Origin: Alistipes sp.
Lineage (GTDB): Bacteria > Bacteroidota > Bacteroidia > Bacteroidales > Rikenellaceae
Assembly (NCBI GenBank): GCA_020026415.1
Contig: JAHHQL010000007.1
Location: 1 to 64,000, forward strand
Length of the DNA: 64,000 nt
Reading direction: 5' to 3'
The notes below the pieces were generated by a model, which was not told where the DNA came from, did no database searches, and worked only from the letters and a program-made list of their open reading frames with translations. Numbering within the stretch: the stretch's first letter is position 1; every line of letters begins with the position of its first letter. Positions 53,798 to 61,452 of this stretch are shown one piece after another. Made by a program: the position numbers and the translations under genes.

Positions 53798-53829
53798 ACA
53801 CATTTCACCACAACATAAAACATACGACT

Positions 53830-54720
53830 ATGATACGACACAAACTTGCAGGCATAGGAGCCGCCATGATTACCCCGTTCACCAAGGAGAACCGCATTGA
53901 TTTTGATGCACTCGCCCGCATGATCGACTATGTCATTGACGGCGGTGTAGATTATATCGTGGCGTTGGGCACTACGGCCGAAACGCCGACCCTTTACATC
54001 CCCGAACGTGCCATGATCGCACAGTTCATCTCGGAGCATATCCACCACCGCGTACCCCTCGTAATGGGTGTGGGGGGCAACTCCACATCGGAGGTACTCG
54101 ATCAACTGCATACATTCGACCTGCGCGGTGCGGATGCCATCCTGAGCGTCACACCCTACTACAACAAGCCCTCGCAGGAAGGTCTTTACCAGCATTTCCG
54201 TACCGTATCGGAGAACTCTCCGCTGCCGGTCATCCTCTACAACATTCCCGGCCGTGCCGGTGTGAACATGACCGCCGAGACCACACTTCGTTGCGCCCGC
54301 GATCTGAAAAACGTGATCGGCATCAAGGAGGCATCGGGCAAGATCGACCAGATCCAGCAGATCATCGACCGACGCCCCGAAGGATTCCTCGTGCTGTCGG
54401 GTGACGACGAACTGACGCTCGACATCATGCGCCGCGGCGGCGACGGAGCCATCTCGGTGGCCGCCAACTCGTTTCCCAAGATGTTGATGCGTAGCATGAA
54501 TCTCGCCAAGGAGGGACACTTCGACGAAGCCGACCGCGAATTTGAGGTCTTGAAGGAGCCCGTTCACGCCCTCTTCGAAGAGGGCAACCCCACGGGGGTC
54601 AAATGCGCACTTTCCGTGATGGGACTTATCGACGACCGCATGCGCCTGCCTTTGGTTGCGGGATCGGAACACTTGCGCGAGAAATTCACGGAAATGATCA
54701 ACACCCATAAACTGCAATAA
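53830..54720 (+). CDS. dapA: 4-hydroxy-tetrahydrodipicolinate synthase
   Basis: 296 residues, normal for DapA. It condenses pyruvate with aspartate semialdehyde, the first step of the diaminopimelate/lysine branch used for peptidoglycan. The Schiff-base lysine is Lys166 in IGIKEASG. Tyr137 is in YNIPGR, and Tyr110/Tyr111 lie in TPYYNKP. The GTTGES motif of E. coli reads GTTAET here, with the Thr pair kept. It lies between ligA and the DUF4919 gene (20 bases). Confidence 0.94.
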   Translation: MIRHKLAGIGAAMITPFTKENRIDFDALARMIDYVIDGGVDYIVALGTTAETPTLYIPERAMIAQFISEHIHHRVPLVMGVGGNSTSEVLDQLHTFDLRGADAILSVTPYYNKPSQEGLYQHFRTVSENSPLPVILYNIPGRAGVNMTAETTLRCARDLKNVIGIKEASGKIDQIQQIIDRRPEGFLVLSGDDELTLDIMRRGGDGAISVAANSFPKMLMRSMNLAKEGHFDEADREFEVLKEPVHALFEEGNPTGVKCALSVMGLIDDRMRLPLVAGSEHLREKFTEMINTHKLQ

Positions 54721-54740
54721 AACGCCGACAACACAAATAC

Positions 54741-55481
54741 ATGAGAAAATTTATCACGGCATGTTTGCTCTTCCTCTCGGTCTCGGTTTTTGCCAAGATT
54801 CCCGATAACGAAGACATCCTGCAAAGGACGACCGACACCTCGTCGCCCTACTACTACACGTCGCTCATCATGCGCTACAACATGGGCGACACGACGCTCA
54901 ACGACAAGGATTTCCACTATCTCTACTACGGCTATGCCTTTCAAGAGAGTTACAAGCCGTTGGAGAGCAATCCCGACATCCCGCATCTGTATGATCTTGC
55001 GGGACGCATTGATGTGGACCATCCCGAACGGGTGCTGCTCGAAGATCTGATCTCGGCAGGACAGAAGGCTCTTCAGAAAGACCCCTTCTCGCCGAAAGTG
55101 CTCAATCTGATGGCCTATGCCTATGGCGTGCTGGGCGACAAGAAACAGGAGAACGCCTATTTCCACCGCATGAACGGCATCATCCGCGCGATCATCGCCT
55201 CAGGAGACGGACTTTCGGAATCCTCCCCCCGCCATATTCTGATGTTCGAACATGCCCTCGATGTAATGGCCGCCGAGAATATGCCCTACGGCAAAAGCCG
55301 CATCATCAGCCGCACGGTGGAATTTGTGCCGTTTCTTTCACCCTATGTCGTGAACGGCAAGAAGCGCAAGGGTCTTTATTTCAATTTCGAGCGCATCTAT
55401 TGGAATAAACCCGAAGGCTACACCTATCAGCGCGACCGTACGTGGCAGTTCAACAACCTGAAACCCAGAAAATACAAATAG
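54741..55481 (+). CDS. DUF4919 domain-containing exported protein
   Basis: 246 residues. The signal peptide ends at VFA (about residue 18). The mature part shows the DUF4919 pattern of Bacteroidota: DFHYLYYGYAFQESYKPLE near 57-75, a helical centre (LNLMAYAYGVLGDKKQENAYFHRM) and an end rich in aromatic residues (YFNFERIYWNKPEGYTYQ, near 215-232). No enzyme motif is evident. The start of the clostripain gene follows 8 bases after its stop, so both are likely exported products of one transcript. Confidence 0.8.
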   Translation: MRKFITACLLFLSVSVFAKIPDNEDILQRTTDTSSPYYYTSLIMRYNMGDTTLNDKDFHYLYYGYAFQESYKPLESNPDIPHLYDLAGRIDVDHPERVLLEDLISAGQKALQKDPFSPKVLNLMAYAYGVLGDKKQENAYFHRMNGIIRAIIASGDGLSESSPRHILMFEHALDVMAAENMPYGKSRIISRTVEFVPFLSPYVVNGKKRKGLYFNFERIYWNKPEGYTYQRDRTWQFNNLKPRKYK

Positions 55482-55489
55482 CCTTGAAA

Positions 55490-57019
55490 ATGAACCGTTT
55501 TTTTAAATTTCTGCTCTGCGGACTCGTCGCTCTCGGAATGGTATCGTGCTCCGATGACAATCCACTCGACAAGCCTCAACCCGATCCCGAAATTTCGTTT
55601 GAGATCACACCCGACCTCAACGGGAAGATCATGCTCGGTGCTGCTGCCGAATCGAAATTCACCTTCACCGTCAAGACCGACGCCGCGTGGCGCATCGAAT
55701 CCGACGGCAACCTTTTCTCGGTAAACCCCACTGCGCCCACGGCTCACGACACTGCGGTCGAAGTTACCGCTCTGGAGGAGAACCCGACCACAGAGACCCG
55801 TAAACTGGGATCGCTGAGCATCATCTGTCCCGAAGCCGAACGCACCGTCCGCCTTGAGGTCATCCAAGATGGCACACCCGAGGAGAAACCCCAGTCGCGT
55901 ACCATCCTGCTCTATATGCCGGGTACGAACCTCTTGAGTTTCTACAAAACGAATATCGAATTGTGCCGCAAGGCCGTTGCCGCTAAGGCACTCGGCGAAA
56001 ACAACCGTCTGGTGATCTGCTACCAGCCGTTCGGCCAGCAGTCGGCAAGCCTTTTCGGATTGCGCTACAACGCCCAGAAGAAGGAGTGCGAGGAAGTGCC
56101 GATGCTGACCTACGACCATTTCGAGGCTTCATCCGAAGAATCCGTACGCAAACTCTTCGAGGATGTGTACCACTTTGCACCCGCCTCGCAATACGGACTG
56201 ATCATCGGTTCGCACGGCAAGGCATGGATTCCCGCGCAAACGCCCCTGATGCGCCCCTGCTTCGCCGTCGCAAATGCCCCCACGGAGGAGGAGTTCTGGT
56301 GTCCGAAAGAGGGTGCAAAACCGACCCGTGCCTTCGGTGATTCAAACCACAGCATGGACATCACCACGCTCGGCGACATCTTCTCGTCGATGAATTTCCG
56401 CTTTGATTTCCTAATTTTCGATGCCTGCTTCATGTCGAACATCGAGACGCTCTACGATCTGCGCTCGGCCGCCGACTACATCGTGGCATCGCCCTGCGAG
56501 ATTATGGCAGCCGGATTCCCCTACGACCGCATCCTGCCCCACCTGTTCGCCCCAATGCCTATCGAAGAGGCCTTGGGTAAAGTCTGCCACACCTATTGGG
56601 ATTTCTACATGCACGACTGGGAGACGGATCCCGGCAACGAGCCTTCGGGATGTATCGCACTGACCCGCACCCGCGAACTGGATGCACTGGCCGCCTCCAT
56701 GCGTCAGGTTACCTCGGCGAAGCAGGATTTCGACCTCAGCAAACTCCAATACTACGAAGGACTTGACGAGCATGTCTTCTTCGATCTGGGTCACTTCGTG
56801 GAGTTGAGTTGCGATGACGAAACCGCCAAAGCACGTTTCCGGGAACAACTCGACCGCACATTCCCCAAGGAGAGCCGCCTCCATACGGATATTTTCTACT
56901 CGGTCTATAACGGAAAGCGCAACCCGATCCACCACTATACGGGTGTGACGACAAGCGAACCGAGCCTGCGTTACCGGGAACAGAACCAGAACACGGCTTG
57001 GTATCAGACGACCCACTAA
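55490..57019 (+). CDS. Clostripain-family (C11) cysteine peptidase lipoprotein with BACON-like domain
   Basis: 509 residues from the ATG giving MNRFFKFLL. The lipobox MVSC gives Cys20, followed by SDDN, which fits the acidic export signal of surface lipoproteins in Bacteroidota. Residues 35-130 are a BACON-like beta-sandwich (DAAWRIES, then TAVEVTALEENPT). The peptidase domain begins near 140, with the catalytic His242 in IIGSHGKAW and Cys313 in FDACFMSNIE. C11 enzymes cleave after Arg or Lys and may act on host or dietary proteins. A terminator-like hairpin follows. Confidence 0.85.
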   Translation: MNRFFKFLLCGLVALGMVSCSDDNPLDKPQPDPEISFEITPDLNGKIMLGAAAESKFTFTVKTDAAWRIESDGNLFSVNPTAPTAHDTAVEVTALEENPTTETRKLGSLSIICPEAERTVRLEVIQDGTPEEKPQSRTILLYMPGTNLLSFYKTNIELCRKAVAAKALGENNRLVICYQPFGQQSASLFGLRYNAQKKECEEVPMLTYDHFEASSEESVRKLFEDVYHFAPASQYGLIIGSHGKAWIPAQTPLMRPCFAVANAPTEEEFWCPKEGAKPTRAFGDSNHSMDITTLGDIFSSMNFRFDFLIFDACFMSNIETLYDLRSAADYIVASPCEIMAAGFPYDRILPHLFAPMPIEEALGKVCHTYWDFYMHDWETDPGNEPSGCIALTRTRELDALAASMRQVTSAKQDFDLSKLQYYEGLDEHVFFDLGHFVELSCDDETAKARFREQLDRTFPKESRLHTDIFYSVYNGKRNPIHHYTGVTTSEPSLRYREQNQNTAWYQTTH

Positions 57020-57043
57020 ACTTCATAAATCAAACACGATTTC

Positions 57044-57090
57044 ATATCCGAAATCGCGGTTCTGCAAGGGATCGGATTTCGGATATTTTT
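57044..57090 (+). terminator. Terminator-like hairpin directly before the DUF2284 start codon
   Basis: A perfect 12-bp stem, ATATCCGAAATC with GATTTCGGATAT, has a 19-base loop and ends in TTTT at 57087-57090. The next ATG is at 57094. It either ends the clostripain transcript or works as a switch for the genes after it. Confidence 0.72.
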
Positions 57091-57093
57091 AAG

Positions 57094-57666
57094 ATGACAC
57101 CCACCGAATATACCGTCGAAGATTTCACCCGCGAACTCCCATCGGAAGAGTACATCCGCCGTTTCCGCGATGCGGAGCGCATCGAAGGTTACTGCCGCCA
57201 ATGCCCCAATTACGGGTGCAGTTGGGGATGCCCGCCCTTCGATTACGATGTGGCGCAACGCTACATGCGCCCCTACAAAAACGTGCTGATCACCGCGACA
57301 CGCCTTAACCCGCTCGATCCGTCGATGCCGTTTTCCGAGGTCAGCCGCATGATCCTTCCCGAACGCCGCCGTCTGGAACGCCGTCTGCTCGAATTGGAAC
57401 GCCTACATTCGGGACGCTCCTTCGCCTACATCGGGTCGTGCCTCTACTGCCCCGCAGGTACCTGCACCCGTCCCGACGGCAAGCCATGCCGTCATCCCGA
57501 CAAGGTACGCCCTTCGCTCGAAGCGTGCGGATTCGACATCTCCCGCACCACCCGCGAACTCTTCGACATGAAACTCAAATGGAGTACCGACGGCAAAGTC
57601 CCCGAATACCTGTTGCTCGTCTGCGGATTCTTTCACAACAAACCCCACATCGAATGGAACGAATAA
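57094..57666 (+). CDS. DUF2284 predicted metal-binding protein
   Basis: 190 residues from the ATG giving MTPTEYTV, the first ATG after the hairpin. It is cysteine-rich: CRQCPNYGCSWGCPPFDYD near residues 34-52 and the later CLYCPAGTCTRPDGKPCRHP near 119-138. This is the DUF2284 pattern, thought to hold a metal or iron-sulfur cluster. A conserved CGF near the end completes the domain. Function unknown. It overlaps the Dph6-like gene by 13 bases, so the two products are probably made together. Confidence 0.82.
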   Translation: MTPTEYTVEDFTRELPSEEYIRRFRDAERIEGYCRQCPNYGCSWGCPPFDYDVAQRYMRPYKNVLITATRLNPLDPSMPFSEVSRMILPERRRLERRLLELERLHSGRSFAYIGSCLYCPAGTCTRPDGKPCRHPDKVRPSLEACGFDISRTTRELFDMKLKWSTDGKVPEYLLLVCGFFHNKPHIEWNE

Positions 57667-58361
57667 AAGCCGTGATGAACTGGAGCGGAGGCAAGGATTC
57701 GGCACACGCCCTGTGGCGTATTCTGCGTGATCCGCGCTACGAGGTGGTTGCCCTGCTGACGACCATCAACCACGACACCCGCCTCTCGACCATGCACTCG
57801 ATCCCGATGTCGCTGCTTGAGGCGCAGGCCGAAGCAATCGACATTCCGCTCTATACGGTCGATCTCACGCCCAAAGGCAATATGGAGGACTACGCCGAGG
57901 CCATGACCCGCGCCTGCCACCACTTTTTAGGACAAGGCGTGCACCACTTTATCTTCGGGGATATTTTCCTCGGCGATGTGCGCTCCTACCGCGAAAAACA
58001 ACTCCGCCCGTTGGGGATCGAGGTCGTCGAACCCTTGTGGGGCGAAACCTCGCAAGAGGTGATCGAGGCTTTTCTCAAAACCGGCCTTAAAACCGTCGTA
58101 GTCACCACCACCGCCGACGGACTCGGACGCGATGCCGTCGGGCGGGAAATCACCCGCGAATTTATCGCTTCGCTTCCCGAGGGAACAGATCCCAACGGCG
58201 AGAACGGCGAATACCACACGTTCTGCTACGACGGGGAGATCTTCCGTCACCCCGTCGCGTTCACGCTCGGTGAGCCTTACGCCGAAAGTTTCGACATCCG
58301 TATGGAGGACGGCTCCACAAAACGATTCGGTTATTGGTTCTCGCGGCTTGCACCGCGCTAA
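57654..58361 (+). CDS. Dph6-like ATP pyrophosphatase (diphthine-ammonia ligase family)
   Basis: 235 residues from the ATG giving MERIKAV; an ATG seven codons later is possible. The PP-loop SGGKDS (11-16) and the GENGEYHT motif near 183 define the Dph6/MJ0570 N-type ATP pyrophosphatase group. In eukaryotes and archaea Dph6 amidates diphthine on EF2. Bacteria lack diphthamide, so the bacterial substrate is unknown; an amidation or thiolation step is plausible. The 13-base overlap with the DUF2284 gene points to a shared pathway. Confidence 0.82.
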   Translation: MERIKAVMNWSGGKDSAHALWRILRDPRYEVVALLTTINHDTRLSTMHSIPMSLLEAQAEAIDIPLYTVDLTPKGNMEDYAEAMTRACHHFLGQGVHHFIFGDIFLGDVRSYREKQLRPLGIEVVEPLWGETSQEVIEAFLKTGLKTVVVTTTADGLGRDAVGREITREFIASLPEGTDPNGENGEYHTFCYDGEIFRHPVAFTLGEPYAESFDIRMEDGSTKRFGYWFSRLAPR

Positions 58362-58491
58362 ACAGGAAGAAAATCCGCTTCTTTTTCTTTTATTTTTTAT
58401 ACATTTTTTATACATTTCAGTCGTGTGATTATCCATTGATATTCAGTGTAATCTCAAATGATTGCTTTGTTTCACAAAAAACAAACAGACT

Positions 58492-59964
58492 ATGGTATCA
58501 AAAATAAAACAGTTCCTCCTGTCGTGGAAAGAACTTCCGTCTTTGTTCCCTGCTGAAATGGGATTATCAGTCCTGTTTCTTGTGTGTACGATATTGGATT
58601 TTGAGATCGAAAATCCGATACCTGACCGTATCGTACATTATTCTCCGATTCTGTTCCTCCTTACATTCTCCTTGAATATCTGGCAAAAGAGCGGGGAGTC
58701 AAAACGCTGGAAACGAATCGTTTATTTACTGTCGTCGTTGATGTTTATTCCCGTCGGATTATTATGCGTGGATATAAATTCGATGGCGTTCTCCAATTCC
58801 TATATGGTGACATTATTCATTTTATTACTACTCACCATCATAAACTCCAAGCCCTCCGACAACCGAATGTTTATGCAGCGGGCCTGTCAGTTCATCGAGG
58901 CGACATTATCGGCTTTAGTTCTTTCGGCCATTACTTATTTGCTGGTTGTCAGCATTTACCATGTTATTTACTCATTGTTTGATTTACAGGATCTTGCATC
59001 GCAAACAAGTCGATTCTATTCCTATGCGGAAGGAATCGTATTCGGAGGATGGATGGTACAGCTCTTCCTGTTCTTTAACAGCAAAGAAGAGATCTTCTCA
59101 AAAAAGAATAAGATTATGGGAATCTTATTCCGCTTCATTCTCATGCCGGTATTACTTGTCTATACGTTTATTTTTTATTTATATATAGTTCGTATTATTA
59201 TCAGCAGTTCATTACCTCAAGAGAGTATCTGCTCTATGGCAACAGCATTTATTTTCTCATCCTATTTGCTGAAGGGAATAAAACTGATGCAACAATATCC
59301 TGCATATAGTTTATATTTCAAATACATTTCGTGGATTAATTTGCCGACACTGCTCCTGTACTGGTTCAGCGCCATGTACCGAATCAACGAATACGGATGG
59401 ACGGAAGCAAGGGTTTATTTGGTTGTATTCGGATTAATCATGACTTGCCTTATCGCTCTTTTTTTACGGAATAGAGAACATCAGTTCCAGCAGTCAGGAT
59501 ATGTCGCTATTTCTTTGTTGGCATTGATAACTTATATTCCCGGTATCAGCGCCAAAGATATTGAGAGGTACTCACAACAGGGCAAATCTCTTATGGAAGA
59601 AGTGAAGCGGGAAAATGTCCATATCACCCTTTTTGATTATAACGAGATCCGAAATATTGACGGATACAAGTCCTTTGAAATTCTTTCTCCAAGTTATTCT
59701 GAAAACAAGGATGATCGTGTTACTTTTAGTCGTGGTGATTCAGTTGTGGTATCTCTTTCAAAGACCGAATTAATAAAAAACAAGTTACAGAAAAATGGAT
59801 TAAAAGAGACAAGTATGATTCCGGAGAAAGATTATCCGATTTTTTTGAGCTGGAAAACAGATTCTACCCTGATGCTTTTTGGGCATATCGGACTCTATTG
59901 GGAGAAAGGGGAAGAGCAATTAGATATAAAGTTTTATGGGAATGCCTATTACTTTAAAAAATAG
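58492..59964 (+). CDS. DUF4153 integral membrane protein
   Basis: 490 residues from the ATG giving MVSKIKQFLL; upstream in-frame sequence is leader. About ten hydrophobic spans cover residues 20-365, then a soluble C-terminal part of about 120 residues (KDIERYSQQGKSLMEEVK onward). It matches the DUF4153 layout of Bacteroidota membrane proteins of unknown function. It is visibly richer in A/T than its neighbours and has a separate terminator, hinting at a different history. A TTGCTTTG -7-like box lies at 58462-58469. Confidence 0.75.
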   Translation: MVSKIKQFLLSWKELPSLFPAEMGLSVLFLVCTILDFEIENPIPDRIVHYSPILFLLTFSLNIWQKSGESKRWKRIVYLLSSLMFIPVGLLCVDINSMAFSNSYMVTLFILLLLTIINSKPSDNRMFMQRACQFIEATLSALVLSAITYLLVVSIYHVIYSLFDLQDLASQTSRFYSYAEGIVFGGWMVQLFLFFNSKEEIFSKKNKIMGILFRFILMPVLLVYTFIFYLYIVRIIISSSLPQESICSMATAFIFSSYLLKGIKLMQQYPAYSLYFKYISWINLPTLLLYWFSAMYRINEYGWTEARVYLVVFGLIMTCLIALFLRNREHQFQQSGYVAISLLALITYIPGISAKDIERYSQQGKSLMEEVKRENVHITLFDYNEIRNIDGYKSFEILSPSYSENKDDRVTFSRGDSVVVSLSKTELIKNKLQKNGLKETSMIPEKDYPIFLSWKTDSTLMLFGHIGLYWEKGEEQLDIKFYGNAYYFKK

Positions 59965-59975
59965 ACGCTAAACAA

Positions 59976-60011
59976 AAAAAGGAGTATTCCACAATCGGAA
60001 TACTCCTTTTT
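59976..60011. terminator. Bidirectional terminator between the DUF4153 and GH13 genes
   Basis: A perfect 15-bp stem, AAAAAGGAGTATTCC and its complement, has a 6-base loop. A-run and T-run on its sides allow use from both strands. Confidence 0.92.
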
Positions 60012-60028
60012 CATATCGGGACGGATGA

Positions 60029-61315
60029 TTACTCCCGACGCACCAAGAGGCGGTAGCTCCACGGCTCCATATCCTCCTCGATGTGTCCGCGGTATTCGTA
60101 CTCCTCACCCGTCAGGGCATCGAAATACAGACCCGCATAGATGCCCGTGTAGTAATCGGCATGAATCCGATAAGGCGACATGTTCATAATGGCGATCACA
60201 CGGTTCTTTTCCGTCTCGCGCACAAGGATCATCAGACAATCCTCGGCGTTGTTGCGGATTTCGAAAGTATCACCGCTCCGATCGCCCGAAGCCAGTGCGG
60301 GGTTGTCGTGACGCAGTCTGCACAAACGGCGATAACGGCATGTTGTCAGATTGATGCCCATCTCGGGCATGGGGTCGCGGTCGAAGAACTTGAAGGCGTG
60401 GTTGTAGCCGTACTCCTGTCCCGTATAGATCAACGGCAGACCGCCCGGCACCACAAACGTGAAGGCACTCATCACCTCCGCCGCATCGCCCATACGCGCA
60501 TACTCGGTGCCGTTCCACGAATTTTCGTCATGGTTTGACGTGAACGCCAACCGCATGGCCGTCTTGGGATAACGCTTCATGTTGGCATACATGAAATCGC
60601 GCAAGGCCGTGACACGCACCTTCTGCTGTGCCACATCATTCAGCAGGTGGTACATTCCCCAACCGTAGCAGGCATCAAAGGCGGGACGATCAAAAAGATT
60701 CGTCTCCTCGGCCTCGGCCAACATGAAAATATCGGGTTTGAGACGGTGGAGGCGTTCGCTCGTCTCGTTCCAGAACTCGATGGGCATGAGCATCGCCATA
60801 TCGCAACGGAATCCGTCCACGGCATGTTCCCGTACCCAAAATTCCATTGCCTCGGCCTGTGCCGTCCAAACCTCGCGGTTGTTATAATCGAGTTTGGCGG
60901 TATCCGTCCAATCCCAAGGCACGACTGGTTCGCCGTCTGCATCGTGTTCGTATCGGTCGGGGTGCTGTTCTATCCACTCGGCATCGCGCGAAGTGTGGTT
61001 CGCCACCCAATCCAAGAGTACTTTCATGCCCAATTTATGTGCTGCCGAGACAAACTCGTCGAAATCGGCCATCGTACCAAATTCGGGGTTGATCTCCGTA
61101 TAGTTCCGTATCGAATAGTAGGAGCCCGACGACCCTTTTCGGTTGATTTCGCCGATCGGGTAAACGGGCATAAGCCAAACGACGTCGATGCCCAAATCGC
61201 GTAAAAATTCCAATCTTCCGACAGCCGCCTTGAACGTTCCCCCGGCAGTCATCTGTCGCACGTTCATCTCATAAACCACTGCCGAATTGCTCCATTCGGG
61301 ATGTAAATTCATCAT
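60029..61315 (-). CDS. GH13 alpha-amylase family glycosidase, cytoplasmic
   Basis: 428 residues, no signal peptide, so probably intracellular. The (beta/alpha)8 barrel carries the GH13 regions: VLLDWVANHTS near 99-109, the nucleophile Asp172 in DGFRCDMA, the acid/base Glu201 in MLAEAEE, and Asp263 in FTSNHDENS. It probably splits alpha-1,4 links in maltodextrin or glycogen-derived oligosaccharides. The exact specificity is open. The start is the first of two adjacent ATGs. A TAGATTTG -7 box lies about 25 bases upstream. uvrB is upstream on the same strand but has its own terminator. Confidence 0.9.
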   Translation of the reverse strand: MMNLHPEWSNSAVVYEMNVRQMTAGGTFKAAVGRLEFLRDLGIDVVWLMPVYPIGEINRKGSSGSYYSIRNYTEINPEFGTMADFDEFVSAAHKLGMKVLLDWVANHTSRDAEWIEQHPDRYEHDADGEPVVPWDWTDTAKLDYNNREVWTAQAEAMEFWVREHAVDGFRCDMAMLMPIEFWNETSERLHRLKPDIFMLAEAEETNLFDRPAFDACYGWGMYHLLNDVAQQKVRVTALRDFMYANMKRYPKTAMRLAFTSNHDENSWNGTEYARMGDAAEVMSAFTFVVPGGLPLIYTGQEYGYNHAFKFFDRDPMPEMGINLTTCRYRRLCRLRHDNPALASGDRSGDTFEIRNNAEDCLMILVRETEKNRVIAIMNMSPYRIHADYYTGIYAGLYFDALTGEEYEYRGHIEEDMEPWSYRLLVRRE

Positions 61316-61338
61316 GGTATGTCTTTGTTAATTCTAAC

Positions 61339-61346
61339 AAATCTAT
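61339..61346 (-). promoter_or_regulatory. -7 box of the GH13 gene
   Basis: TAGATTTG on the minus strand, a perfect TAnnTTTG match 24 bases before the start codon. No -33 at the usual spacing. Confidence 0.5.
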
Positions 61347-61399
61347 AAAAATTTCCCCAAAAAGATAAATCAAGAACCGTTCATTTCGTAAAAACGACA

Positions 61400-61433
61400 A
61401 AAGCGGCTGTCCGATCTCTCGGACATCCGCTTT
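61400..61433 (-). terminator. Terminator of uvrB
   Basis: A 15-position stem with one central mismatch (AAAGCGG-n-TGTCCGA) and a 4-base loop. On the minus strand TTTTGTCG follows. Located 20 bases after the uvrB stop. Confidence 0.75.
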
Positions 61434-61452
61434 GTAAGTTTTTCTAAATCGG

